From positions 4,386,001 through 4,450,000 of the forward strand of contig OY970826.1 of the NCBI GenBank assembly GCA_963853835.1: 64,000 bases of DNA, given 5' to 3'. Positions 12,165 through 24,343 of the stretch are shown here, one piece after another. The stretch comes from Calendula officinalis. Taxonomy: Eukaryota > Streptophyta > Magnoliopsida > Asterales > Asteraceae. A model generated the notes under the pieces. That model worked only from the letters and a program-made list of their open reading frames with translations, was not told the DNA's origin and did no database searches. A program made the translations under genes and the position numbers. Position 1 is the stretch's first letter; the number at the start of each line of letters is the position of its first letter.

Positions 12165-12543
12165 CTACAAAATTACAAAGTTCATTAATTAGTATTTTCA
12201 ATAATAATGTCTTTTAATAAATTAACTACCCAATTAATTTTAATTAAAAGCTAAGTTCCCATTGAGCTTCTATCATCGCATCAGTTGATCTGCTAGAGAT
12301 GATAGATCCTATAGGTAGGTGACGATCAACAATTGCATTACAAGTGCAACTCTTAGAGGTATGGGACTGCATGGCACCTAGTGAACAAGCATCTAGGGTC
12401 AAGTGGCATGTTTGTCGCATCTTCGCCTCGAGTCAAGGTCTCACCGTTAACTCGATTAAGTCATCTAATGTGAAATCATGTCAAAATAGATCTAGGTCTC
12501 ACCGTAGAGAATAATGACCTCGGATCTAAATTCAAACCACGTC

Positions 12544-13888
12544 TGATATCGACAGATTTATACATATCTAAATCCGTCAATATTGTATTTTTTAGGCTTG
12601 ATTTATAGTAAAAAGAAGTGTTTTATGCCTAATTTATGATGTTGTTGATAAAATGCAGGTCAAAAGTCCAAATTATAGAAGAAAAGGGCCAAAAACGTAA
12701 AAATTCAGCAAATTCCGAAATTCAGACATGCTCGAGCGACGCGAGCAGGCCCTTGTCGCACCCCGTGGTGCGCGAGTGTCCCTGTGTCGAGCGCGCGAGA
12801 GACCCCTGGTCGAGTGCTCGAGCAAAACGAAAATAAGGGTATTTAAGCCAAAATTCAGCCATTCTTTTGGGGATCTTTTGGCAGCCGATTTTTGACCTAG
12901 GAGCAGCTGTGGTGCACGAATTCAAGGGGTTTCAAGATCAAGATCTTCAATTCCATTCATATTTTTCGGTTCTTAATCATTATTGATCAAATTATGTTTG
13001 TTTTATTAAATATTTACGTTTGTTTTGCGATGTATAGCATGTCTATGTGCTAATCATTTATATTCACTATGATTAGATGAAATCTAGGCTTTAAGTTTGG
13101 TATTTTTAGGATTTTAACATTGGTTTTGCACACTTGTTTATTTATATCAAAGATCCTTTTGGTTAATTCTTGAATTTTTGATTGTTTTAACTGTTGATTA
13201 TTAATTGTTTTGTTGAGTGACCACTAGCATTTGTAGTTAATAGTTACTTCAACTTTTCACCCCGGTGACGTAGTTGGCAATCCACTAGATCTAGGGATTC
13301 GAGTTTAAGCATCAAATAACTTAGGTGAAACCGAAAGTCTAATCTTAGTAACGACCGTATTCGAGATTAGAAGGTAACGGAAACCCGGGCCTAGATATAA
13401 TTAACAAGCCGAAGTGTGACCATAGTATGATTCTCTAGGAATACATTTCTTAGGAACGATAATACGGTCATTGTAGGAAGCCAGAGACCACTGCTTACCT
13501 GACTTCTAGAACACCAATTAAATCGGAACTTAACCAACCAAACCTAGAACTAGATGGAATTGATCATAGTGAATATTCCCTCTCATATTTGAACACAGTT
13601 TTACTACTTTGTCAATTTGTCTCAGTTTTCAAAAGCTCACAGTTGCTTTTTAATCATTTTCTTCATTTAATTAGTTTAAAAACAAAAACCCCTACTTTAT
13701 GCAATCGTTCAGATTAGATCATTAGTTTTATACTATTTAGTCGGCTTAACTATTCCCTGCGGAAACGAACACCCGGAGTACTTACCTGAACTATATTGCT
13801 CACGATTATGTCATACTTGCCTAAGAGTGTGGTAATCTAGAGAAGGCATATTTTAGGTTATTATTTTATAACTAGATTTTTCACATCA
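12544..13888 (+). mobile_element. Solo LTR (gypsy type) nested in the copia leader
   Basis: The segment starts TGATATCGACAG, ends TTTTTCACATCA and is flanked by ACGTC on both sides (12539-12543, 13889-13893). It has no coding capacity and is much more GC-rich in places (12720-12830) than the copia around it. Length (1345 bp), TG...CA ends and a 5-bp duplication fit one LTR left by recombination between the two LTRs of a complete element, probably a large-LTR gypsy lineage. Orientation is uncertain. Confidence 0.85.
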
Positions 13889-15245
13889 ACGTCTCACGTG
13901 AATTCAAAAATAGAAGCAAGTGATTATCAACCGATTGGACGGCGTGACTTAAATTTTAGGTATGTTTAAATTTTAATTAATAAAATTTTATTAAGATATG
14001 AATGAATCATGTACTTCATTCATACCACTTCATAAGTCGTTTAATAAATGGTAAAAAAAACATTTAGCGATTATTAGGGGTTAAGTTTCAAATCGTATTT
14101 AAACTTAGTTTAATGTCAAATCAATTTTAGATTAAAGATTAATCATGAATGGTTAACAAGTAATCATAGATGATAAAAGGTTTGGATCTTTTAATGTTTG
14201 TGTCTAAAATCATATTTTAATTTATTTATTACTTGTATCTAATATAAAAGAAAACAACCACAAACATAAATAAAACATGCAACAAATTTTGTGCAAACCT
14301 CGACCGATGAAATCCTAGGTTCGGTCACGTGAGTCATCACGATGGACCGAAGGGTCAAACTAGGGGACGGGCCAACATGAACCCAAACGGGCCTACATAA
14401 ACCCAATGGGCTCCCACTTGTCCTCATGACATTCATGGGCAACTAGAAACCAACAATTGTGAAAAAATACATTCTGCCAGAAAATTTAGACTGACTTCAA
14501 GGCCCGAAAAGTCACTGAAGGATTATTCGGTGGTCTTTCCCGCCTTCTGTAAATTTGTAGGTCTCTGAGTTGCGGAACCTTTGGCGGTGGTTTCAGGTCC
14601 AACGGAATAGCCAATCTCCGGGAAAGTATGTTTTCGTGCAGCTGCGCAGGAGGTGCCGAAAATTGTTGTTTTGTCCTCATTTTCTCTCCATCTTTGGTCA
14701 ACAAATTACAACATACAAAGAAATAAAATACAACTATTCTAATTACTTTTACAATGACATTTTTCCCAAAACATGGCACCAAAAATAAAAGAAAAAATTG
14801 AAACAAAATTACAACAATTTAAGCCAAAAACACGGCTTTTCCCAAATCAACCAAAACAACCAAACAATCAACACATTCATTCACAAAGGTCTAGGCTTTC
14901 AATGGTTTGCACAAACAAGAAACAATTGACAAGGCTTTGACTTGGGATATGGCAAAAATACATGTTTTGCCATATCAAAAAACAAAATTAAACAAGTAAT
15001 TCCAAGCCAAATAATAAAAAAAATTCAATAAACTAGATTAATTTTTTGATGTGATTTTGTAATAAATGGCAAATGGGTTCCAAAAATACAAGTTTTAACC
15101 CACTTTTGATTAAAAAAACCGAATAAAAAAAATTGAAAAACCCGTAGGGTTTTAATATGTTCCGATCGGTAATTTTATACACCAAAAAAGATTGATTTTT
15201 GCCACTTTTCACAAAATCTAGCTAATTATATGATTAATATAATGA

Positions 15246-15257
15246 CTCGTGATACCA
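15246..15257 (-). promoter_or_regulatory. Primer-binding site of the copia element
   Basis: One base inside the 5' LTR the minus strand reads TGGTATCACGAG. The first eight bases match the 3' end of initiator tRNA-Met, the usual primer of plant copia elements; the next bases depart from the usual GAGC. Confidence 0.85.
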
Positions 15258-15258
15258 C

Positions 15259-15901
15259 TATTGGTGATTTTCGGTTAACACAATTAACAAACGCAACGGA
15301 AATAATTAAATCACCATAAACGGATCTTGATATTAATCATACAATCAAACTATAATCAAAATCAAAGAGTTATGAAGAACATTTCATACCCTAGAAGCCT
15401 TTGATCTTTGTGGAATGGATGGATGGAGATGATGACCGAAACCAAGTATTCTAAAGGAGAATACCTCTAAAGAATGATCCACACAAAACTTGCAAGAACA
15501 CCACTAGAGAATGCTAGTTCTTTCTTCAAGCAAATGGAAGCAAAAGATGGAGTGTGTGTGTGTGTGGCGGCCAAGAGAGGGGCAAGAGAGGGAGTTTATG
15601 GAGCCATTTACTCTCCATAATGGTGCCATAATTCCCATTAATGATTTCCATAAACCATTGATCTATATTTACACACAAGTCCCTATCTTTTGTTCCTTCT
15701 AGTTTGCTCACAATAAGGTTTCAATATTAACATTTAATATTAAACTTATATATAAGCATGTAGCTTATATTGATACATAATGTAATTACCCTAATTACAC
15801 TATATATCTTATGGTGTTAAGTGTTTAAGTGTGTGACCCTTTAGGCTCACAAACTACTAGCCATATAACTATATGTTATACGCGTGAAGCATATTCCAAC
15901 A
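15259..15901 (-). repeat. 5' LTR of the copia element
   Basis: Partner of 8244-8888. It lies next to the primer-binding site, which fixes the element's orientation as minus. Confidence 0.93.
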
Positions 15902-15906
15902 GGGTA

Positions 15907-17040
15907 TTTCCTGGATAAAGTGGTGTGGTGTGGTGTGATTGCTGCTGAGGTGGCAAATGATGTGGCAAAAGTTTTCAAGTTATGGTGAGGCCCAGACTCC
16001 CAGAGTCATACATTATGTGCAATTAATAGACATCAAATTTAAATTTAAATTGAGAATCCGTATTTAATGCATATTTTAAAATGGTAAAAATTAAAGTTCA
16101 TTAATGTTATTCAAAATATATAAGAGCATCTCCAACCACAATCTATTCAAGCTTCTATCTCTATATTTGAAGTTTTTTTCTTTTCATCCCAATTCTATCC
16201 TTAACTTCAAATATAGAGTTGGGTAAATAGAGAGAATTTTATAGAATTTATGACGTGATGCTCTAAGATAAATCTCCAATGGAAGCTTTTTACAAAGCTT
16301 TTTATTCTTTGGGTAGGTTATTTGAGGGTGTATGACCTTCTAGTAAAACAAATTTGGTTCAAAAGCTTATTATTCTCAAAGTCATTCACTAGATACAATT
16401 TTTTTTTATCTAAACTAAATGTATTAGAGTAAAAGCTTTTTTTGAAAGCTTATTTATCAAAATTGGATGAAAATATGGGTAACAATTTCAATAAATTTTT
16501 GCAAATCACAGATCTCTAAGGAAATCAAATCCTTCGTTATTTGCACCTAAGAGCATCCCCAATGGTTAACCTCACAAAAACTTATTACTTTTGTCACATC
16601 AACATTCCACTAACTAAAAACTTTTCATAAATAACATTTCCAATGGTTAACCTTTACAAAAGCTTTTTCCTTTACAATCTTTTAATTTACTTTTATCTAT
16701 CTCAAATGTTTTATTAAATATAATTTGACAATTTTTTTTAACATCTTACTAAATATAATATCTTTTAAAATGTCTCATATAAAAATATTATAATAATTGA
16801 CATTAAGTATTATATAATTTATTTATTAATTAATAAAAATATAATAAATAATTTATATATAACATATCTAAGGTTTAAAATGAAATGTTATTAAACATGT
16901 GGATTAAAAAAGACAAACGTTGAAAGATGGTTAAAAGCTTTAGTAGAGAATAAGTCTTTGTAATAAGTTTTTTAAAAAACAAGATATTCTAATGGTAAAA
17001 AGTCTTTATTAAAATAGTAATAAGCTTTGTTTATGTTCTA
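15907..17040. other. AT-rich intergenic DNA with MITE debris
   Basis: Apart from the Tourist-like MITE at 16124-16263, a second sequence beginning GAGCATCCCCAATGG at about 16552 resembles another MITE terminus. AAGCTTTT-type blocks recur at 16280-17030, but I could not define a matching far end. No gene is visible. Confidence 0.5.
16124..16263. mobile_element. Tourist-like (PIF/Harbinger) MITE
   Basis: A 140-bp segment begins GAGCATCTCC and ends GACGTGATGCTC, with TAA on both sides (16121-16123, 16264-16266). Internal ATATTTGAAG and CTTCAAATAT form a hairpin. The TIR is short (7 bp perfect), so the family call is tentative, but the TAA duplication is right for Harbinger. Confidence 0.7.
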
Positions 17041-17716
17041 GAAAACCCTTTCAAATATTTTGTGCTATTTTCGACGTCTGTACTGCCGCCTCCTGGCCGT
17101 CGTTCTCCTCTCCGTCGCTTTTGCAATCCCCATCATCGCCGCCCTTTAATCTGAAAACGGTACATCTTACTATTAACTTTTGTTCATCTTTTGTTCATTC
17201 GTTCTACATCTTAAAGTTAAAATTTAAGAAGTGTGTTTAGTTTGCTTAAAGTTCCAATTTTGATACGTCGTAGTTCAAAATTATGCATATTTAAGCATCT
17301 TAATCACCATAAAGGGCACCATGATCCTGGTAATTTGCCTCTAATTAACGGATTGTGATGGGTGATAAACTGTCTGTAGTTTTGTAACCTGGAAATTGAT
17401 ATAAGAAAATTGAGCTTTGTAGAGCTAAAGATGGATGATTTTCTACAGGAAAACATAGTTATAATTATTCTAACATTTATTGATAATTAAGTTGTCTAAA
17501 ATGTATCTTTACAGTTCATAGAAAACAAACTACTCCGTATAAAGGTTTTAAAAATCGGTTTGTTCCTAAAATATGAAGGAATTTATTTAAAAATAAAATA
17601 ATTATTAGCTATATTGACCGATTTTGGCTGATATTCTCGAGTAGAGTTTGACTTACTTGACCAATATTCACCGATGTTGACCGATTTTGTAGGTTTAAAA
17701 AAGTAGAGAAATCATC

Positions 17717-18999
17717 ATGGTGGGATTTAAAAACAGGTATATGGTTATGGAGGTATTTGTAGATCCAAATAAAGATATTTCAAAAGACGACCCGATTATT
17801 ATTAGTCAACATAATATATCAAAAGCAATTAAAGATAGCTTTCTTGTGAATTTTGGCGAGTGTGGTCTTGCATCATCACTAGGATCATTACAAGGTTAGT
17901 AAACAATAATGTAACAAAAAGCAACGTTTATTTTGTTGTTGCTAAAATGCATTTTAAGACCTTGTACTTGGTTGATCGGGTCTTTTACTACCCTGAATTA
18001 TTAAAGGTGTATCATGGTACCCTGAACTTAGAATAATAGTCAATTTTAGTACCTTAACTCATTACTTTGGTCTTGAATTTTAACGTCATTTGATTCTAAT
18101 TTCAATATTTTGACATGAAATTATATTTTTTAGTTCATAAATAGTTATAAGGGAAGTAAGTAATGTAAGAACATGCGATTAAATTAATGAGTCAGGGTAC
18201 TAAACTTACCATTTTTGCAAGTTCAGGGTAGCATGCTGCATCTTTACTAGTTCAGGGTAGTAGATCACCCGCTTAACCAAGCTCAAGGTACTGAAATGCA
18301 TTTTGGTCTTTTTTTAAAAAATTTGATCCATTTACTTATGAATGATTAGATTCAAATTGTGTTTTTTTTATACGATGCGTGAAGGTTTTAGATAAAAAGA
18401 GGGTGTCAAAATGGGTCGAAAGTTTCCAAAAGTGTATTTTTGATGCATGCAATCTTTTTATTCAAAAATGTAAATTATTATAAAAATAATATAGTTTTTG
18501 TAAATATATCTACTGAGTTGATACAGTTATATTCTCTCTAACGGGTTAAAATAAGAGATAATTTGTTTTATGCAGAAATTTAAATTATTATTAAATTAAC
18601 ATAAGACAAAATAATACATAAAGTGTTTCGGGTCAAGTTGACCCAACTGAACATAAAAGTTACAATTTTTTACCCGAACTCATTTGACCCGTTTCATTAT
18701 TCTGCTGAATACTATAACATCTCAGGTGCATGATTTTGCAGTAAAATACGTTAATCACATCACTAAAATCTGCATTATTAGAGCTTCAAGGGATGAACAC
18801 CAAAAAGTTTGGGCTGCAATTAGCATGGTTACAAGTGTAGGAAATTGCCCTGTGGTTTTCAATTTATTGGATCTTAGTGGTGAGCCAATTTGTATTTAAT
18901 TTAGAGGTAGCAAGTCAAAACGGGTCGGTGGGTCCGTTTTGGTAATTACAATTTTTTGAGTTGGTCTACTTTGGTAATAATTATAACATTAAAAAATGT

Positions 19000-19062
<63 letters not shown>

Positions 19063-19489
19063 AAAAAGGGAAAAATACTTCAATTAACTACTATATACAG
19101 ATGAAAAAAGTTCTTATTATCGTAGGCTACTCAAAACTTGAACGTACCAAAATGGATCTTAAAAAGCTATAATTACCAAAACAGGACATCTTTTTAAAGT
19201 ATATTACTATTGCTATTGGTATTTATGACATTTTCCCTCAGAAATATTCTAACCATTTGATCTGTTTTTCTTTAACCTATTTTCTGACTTTATCTAGTTG
19301 ACATAATAAAAACATAACCCGAATAGTTGGTTTATTTTTTCTTGATCAGGGAACATCAAGGCGTGTAAATCTGCAGCATTGAAGTGTGAAGAATTGAAAT
19401 TTGAAGAATTCAAGATTCTTCATGGTGATTCCAGAACGGAGGATGTTAACAAACATATGCATAATCTTGAAAAAATCAACATGTTATAA
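17717..19489 (+). CDS. POP5: RNase P / RNase MRP subunit POP5 (complete, 3 exons)
   Basis: Exons 17717-17894, 18742-18879 and 19350-19489 (TAA) join in frame to 151 residues, about the size of the Arabidopsis protein. POP5 is a small protein partner of the nuclear and nucleolar RNase P and MRP RNAs, needed to cut the 5' leader of pre-tRNA and to process rRNA. Visible family blocks are MVGFKNRYM at the start, ISKAIKDSFLVNFGECG (about 33-49), the VKYVNHITK strand that spans the exon 1-2 junction (phase 1), GNCPVVFNLLDLSG across the exon 2-3 junction, and ACKSAALKCEELKFE near the end. No stop or frame change is seen. The GC-rich stretch 17066-17160 could be a leader exon ending in a donor at 17160, joined to an acceptor at 17692; that is inference. 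A TA microsatellite lies in intron 2 and a SINE lies 44 bp past the stop. Confidence 0.95.
19003..19059. repeat. (TA)n microsatellite in POP5 intron 2
   Basis: An uninterrupted AT run of about 57 bases inside the intron between the second and third POP5 exons. Confidence 0.93.
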
Positions 19490-19533
19490 CACTAAAACAC
19501 ACAAACCTATTTCAAGGTAAGTTGTATTTAGTT

Positions 19534-20399
19534 TTTCTTTTTTTTTTTTGAACGACAAGTTAGTAAGTTAGTGGTTCGACATATGCAGTGACATCAAAGC
19601 GGGCAGTATGCATTCCTCGAATATATCTCCTTTTTAGGGGAATAAACCCCACCTCCTTACAGTGGCGGTTCTAGAGGGTGGGCAGGGTCACCCCAAAAAT
19701 TTTCCGATTCGTATAAATTTTTTTATGTATCAACTCATTTTTGGCTTTTGCTTATTATGTATAAACGATAACTAGTTCAAGTCGTATAAATGTATAATAG
19801 CTTGGTGGTTAACTCATATATCTTAAACATATAACATTAAGTTCAAGTCTATTTCATATTCATATTTTTTTGTTCATTTTTTCCTTATTTTCCTTTAAAT
19901 GTTTTTTTTTTTTCCGTATTTTCTCACAAAAAATTTCTTTTCTTTTGAATAATATCTTTTTTTTTTTAGTTTAAAAATGTTATGTTTGTAATGTATTTGA
20001 TTACATATGTATTTTAACTAGTGACATATTAGTTCACATCATTCGTATATAAACATTTTAAAAATTTTACTTCAACATTATAACAAAATTTATGATTAGA
20101 CTGATTTAATTATTGAATTAACTAACAAACTAATTTTAATTTTAACTGATTTAATTTATAATTAGATTTTCTTCAAACTAACATTGATCATTTGATTTTG
20201 TTTATAATTAAACCTTAAATAAATATCACTCAGGAACCTGACTTCCACTCTAAAATTTCGCCCACCTTTGAAAATTGTCTTGGTACCGCCACTGCCTCCT
20301 TATTAATCTCCTGAGAAATGCCCTCATCAAGGCTTGAACCGAAGACCTCATGAAGACTAACCCTCCAAAGCAACCCTTGATGACCAATTGATCTAGACA
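19534..20399 (-). mobile_element. SINE just behind POP5, split by a hAT insertion
   Basis: On the minus strand the element starts TGTCTAGATCAATTGG, carries a box-A-like TGGTCATCAAGG near its start and a box-B sequence GGTTCAAGCC at 20340-20331, and ends in a poly-A tail (19545 to 19534). A 12-bp duplication, TTGTATTTAGTT on the plus strand, flanks it at 19522-19533 and 20400-20411. Without the nested hAT and its duplication the SINE is about 223 bp. It probably sits in the 3' untranslated or downstream region of POP5, in the opposite orientation. Confidence 0.88.
19660..20294. mobile_element. Non-autonomous hAT element inside the SINE
   Basis: Termini CAGTGGCGGT and ACCGCCACTG are inverted copies. 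The 8-bp target duplication CCTCCTTA lies at 19652-19659 and 20295-20302. The 635-bp interior has no ORF and is very AT-rich. Duplication length and CAG start fit the hAT superfamily. Confidence 0.92.
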
Positions 20400-20411
20400 T
20401 TGTATTTAGTT

Positions 20412-21919
20412 AGTTTGTGCAACCGCAAAAATCCTTGACATTGTAGCAAATGACAAGTATCAAATTCATCTGAAACAATAAGCAATTATAATTTATAATC
20501 TTGTCCATAACAAGTCAATCAAATACGAATTTTGAAAAAGCGAAAAACTAAACCAATAAATAGCAATATTCTGATGACATCACACACTTATGCGTAATCT
20601 ATATTGAATAATTATGATTAGATAATGCGTTTTAAAATTAATTATTGTATATTGAATAATTATGATTAGATAATTAATTGTAATAATTCAGCAAACCCTA
20701 ATCATATACTGTAAATGATTGTAATCTATATTAACATAAAAACTGAGTTCCAATATTGATATTGCAATTAATACTATGTATATTACTCCTCAACATTAAC
20801 TTTGCAATTTAAACTCCACAAGAAACGGCACGATCACTATATCAATTACCAAATGAAAAATTGAACTCCTTATTTAAATGCATCATTATCAATTACCAAC
20901 TGAAAAGTTGAACCAATCAATTATCAATTATTAAAATGCACCACTTCAATTGAGTACACCAACAACACTAAAACGTCAATATAAACCATGCATTATATCT
21001 ATCATTAGTTTCAAGTTATAATGTAGCATTTATTCATTTTAATGCCACTTGTTTATCTTCCCCAACCCATTCACCCTCCTCTTGATTACTCCTGTTACTT
21101 TCATCTTACCATTTTCCTAACCTAAACCTCTATTTGTCAAAATTAAGTCCCTTGATTACAGCCATTACTTTCTTCTTTCCGTTTGTCTTCAGCCTAAACC
21201 TCTATTTGTCAAAACTTTTATCACAGATTAGATAGAACATCTGTAGCTATTCACTTCAGTTTCTTCTTGATTTTTCGACCATTTCACCTAAATGTGGATC
21301 AAGGTAGTTTTCAATCATCTTTTATTGTATTGACTTTTTAATTTTGATAATTTGAAGATGTTCTGGAAATTGTTTCCTATAATTAGGTTTTAACGAAGAT
21401 TATTGAGGACAATGCCTCTATCAGTTTCTGGTACGTAAATTCCCGTTTCCTCTTTTTTTCCTCTATCATATTCTGAAAGCTCTGTATATCGTTGTTGGAT
21501 GAATTAGCAGAAATGCTGACTAATGAAGCATGTGAAGTTACTAGCTAGGCATTGACTCACATGATTTTTTATTTCTTACATGTTAATTTTGGATGAAAGA
21601 TTATAAATTTAGGTGTTTATATATTATAATATTATAACGTGAATATGTAAAGCATCATTTGGCAGTTGTTGGATTAAACTCCTATTTAGCTTACTTTTAT
21701 GTGTTAATTATAAATAATCCGTGTTTCAACAACTGTGTTGGGAGAGATGAACTCCTTTTAGTAACTGAGTATAAATTTTCAATGGTGCGATGGATCGAAT
21801 TTTTGATAATTTATTGATTTGTTAAAACTTCAATTATAGAAGATATGGCGAACTTGAAGCAAAAATTGATGTGGTATTGGTTAGTTAGCTATCATGGAGA
21901 ACTTGAGGCAAATGGTAGC
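20412..21919. other. Intergenic DNA; possible broken small gene at its right end
   Basis: AT-rich, with a pair of about 65-bp direct repeats ending CTCTATTTGTCAAAA (21079-21214). From 21240 the sequence looks exon-like: splice-like junctions GATCAAG/GTAGTT, TTTCTG/GTACGT and TATAG/AAGATATGG could join a short frame starting ATGCCTCTATCA. The large copia insertion at 21920 follows. I cannot recognise a product. Confidence 0.3.
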
Positions 21920-22410
21920 TGTCAGGATCGAATAACTCGACTAAGTTATTTAATCACAGATCTACTAACAAGAGAAGTTACAGTGGATTAACACTCTTGT
22001 TATTCGATTAAGAACAATGAAAAACTGTAATTGAATACGATCAATAAGAACACAGTTATCACAAAAAGCTTCAATGTATATTGATTAACTTGAACAATAC
22101 ACACGTACGTTTACAATTCGTAAGGAACTATTTATAATAGTCCTTGAAGCCTAAAATATTAACCTAGTTATTCTAGGATTCGATTACAATTGAATTTACA
22201 AAAGATAAACATTCTATAACAAACTATACTAGAATCTCGGACACGATCTGCACCATATATGAACATCAGTAGTAAACTTGATCGTCAGTAGTAAGTCCTT
22301 CATCAGTATCATCAGTAGTATATTGTTTGTCTGCCCCATCAGTACTATCTTCTATACTTGTTGATCAGTACTAACTGCAGCATCAGTATTAGAATGTTTA
22401 TATCCCAACA
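21920..22410 (-). repeat. 3' LTR of the SIRE-like element
   Basis: 491 bp, minus-strand start TGTTGGGATATAAAC, end CCTGACA. The adjacent purine tract (minus AGTTTAGGGGAGAT, 22424-22411) marks it as the 3' LTR. Its U3 part (22258-22400) holds several copies of CAGTAGTA or CAGTA. Confidence 0.94.
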
Positions 22411-22441
22411 ATCTCCCCTAAACTTGTTAATTCACTTTTAA

Positions 22442-24343
22442 TTAACCAAGTTTCTTCTCTTCTTCCTTCTTTCTCATCTCTTCCAATTGTTCTTTTCTTC
22501 TTTGATCACCTTCTAATGTTTTCTGATTTTGCTTTTTCCTTTGTGCAATTATGTATTTGTTGTTTCTCTTCACAAAGTAGTTATATTTTTCTTGATATAA
22601 AGCAAGGTCATGTGGATGCATGAATGAGCATGTGATGATCTGGTACATTGTTTCTTCTGAGTGAGGGTATTCTTTTTCGTATAAGTACAACTCACACTTC
22701 TTACTGGTTCTTTCAAAAAAGTACATATTCACAGTTGGTAACACATTCCAAGCATAAACATTTTTAGTGTTAGTGAATATTTCAGGATAGTTGTCTGGAT
22801 AAAAAGCAGCATCAATCATTTGAGTTATGTATCCAGCTCCTGAGTTTCTCCATGACTTCTTTGTCATTCTTGGTTTACCAATAATTAAAACTTTAATAAT
22901 GTCACTTCTACTACAGGACATAACCATTGGTTTCCATGCCTTAAATCTCTGAGTTGTTTTGTCTTGTCTTATAATTTCTATGACATCATCAACAACTCTC
23001 CAATTGATAATTGGATTATCTTCAAGAGGAGCAATAGGAAAATCAAGTACTGGAATAATTTCTGTTTGTTTTGTTTTCTTTCTTGCCTTTTGTTCTAGAT
23101 GAAGAGCTTTTCTCTTTTTGGAAGAAGGTTTAGATGATTCACCAGATATTGGTGTTCTGGAGAGTATGATTGTGGGATCAATCTCAACTAATATCTTTTC
23201 TTTTTCTTCTTCTACTTCTAATTCTGCTAATTCCCTTTTCTTGGCAGTGCAGTATTTATCAACTATTGTTATCATTTTCATTCTGCCAAAGGACTTAGCA
23301 CTATGACCTTTTGATTTTAAGAAATCAATCATTTTCTTCTTTTGTTCAAAAATTTCATATGGTAGGTCAGCTTTATCTTTCTTACATTCTGCCACAAGAT
23401 CTTCAAGACAGTTCAGATGTTCTTCTTCTATTTTTCTTTGTTTATTGAACTCTGCCTTTTGATCTTCTACCAGGAATTCTTCAACCTCTTGAATTGCTGC
23501 ATTTTTCAGTCTTTCTTCTTCAGCATCTTTCTTATCTTCAAGAGCTTGAGTTTTTGCAACTTTCCTCAGATATCTTATTCTGTTCACCTTCCATTTGTCT
23601 TGTTTTGCAGGTCTGACATGGTTCATTTTATTTACCATGTGGTGACCTAGAGCTCTGTTTGGATAGTCATCATCAAATTTTTCTTTCCCTTTTCCAACAC
23701 AGGCTGAAAGTAGAGGTGGAGTGTATTTCATATCAATAACAGGATTAAATACAATTGATGGAGAGAATAAATGTATCTTATCCTTTGGTAGTATCTTGGG
23801 GTGAGGAGGAAGTGCACATTCATCAACCTCATACCAATTCACATTATCATCAATGTCAGGTATGATAAGTGGTTGTAATTCTGGAGTTGGAGGTCTTGGT
23901 ATGATTACAGCTGGTTCAAGAACTTCTGGTAATTCTTCTTCATCTTCAGTAGTAACCAAGGTAGTTACTACTGGTGTAGTCTCTGGTTCAAATACTACCA
24001 ACTGTTGTGATGAGATTACTACTGGTGAGGTTGTTGTTGTAGTTACTACTGCTAGGGCATCAGTAGTAGAAATGATATTTTCTTCTGGAGCATTTACTAT
24101 TGGTAAATCAACTTCTTCAATGGGATCAGTAGAAACAACCTCTTGATCCTTAGCTTCAGTAATATCCATAGGATCAGTAGTCTCTATGACTTCAGTAGTA
24201 ACTGGAGAGTTTACTTGTTCTGCTGTTGGAGATTGATTTGCAGACACAAATACATCCTCATCCATACTTTTTATTCCTTTGTACAGGTCTTCACCATAAA
24301 TTTGACCTGTTTCACCATGAGCTTCTTTTAAGTTTAAGAGGGA
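22442..24343 (-). pseudogene. Extra ORF of the SIRE-like element, C-terminal two thirds
   Basis: About 630 codons are open from the gypsy junction at about 24343 to a stop at 22442. The N-terminal part is Thr/Val/Glu-rich low complexity. The middle has long charged coiled-coil stretches (EDKKDAEEERLK, EEEKEKILVE) and a basic patch KKRKALHLEQKARKKTK. The C-terminal 180 residues look globular, with NWRVVDDVIEII and KKCELYLYEKEYPHSEE, then another coiled coil. The function of these downstream ORFs in SIRE-type copia elements is not settled (some lineages carry an envelope-like ORF there); I see no membrane segment. The true start lies beyond the nested gypsy at about 29972, so the gene is split. 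Confidence 0.75.

Larger units (their letters stand above)
8244..15901 (-). mobile_element. Ty1/copia LTR retrotransposon, defective (lacks reverse transcriptase)
   Basis: Two LTRs of 645 and 643 bp bound a 6.4-kb interior, and GGGTA is duplicated at 8239-8243 and 15902-15906. The element is read on the minus strand: 5' LTR at 15901-15259, primer-binding site TGGTATCA (initiator tRNA-Met) at 15257-15250, gag, protease and integrase, then a jump straight to the last codons of RNase H, a purine tract at about 8900-8889, and the 3' LTR. The LTRs differ at roughly nine to ten positions by eye plus one short length difference in a GT run, so the insertion is fairly young. A gypsy-type solo LTR is nested at 12544-13888 in the leader between primer site and gag. 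With no RT this copy depends on relatives. Confidence 0.95.

Noticed and set aside
14486..14806. 106-codon minus ORF in the copia leader
   Set aside because: No motif, and it lies in the non-coding leader between primer site and gag; probably chance.
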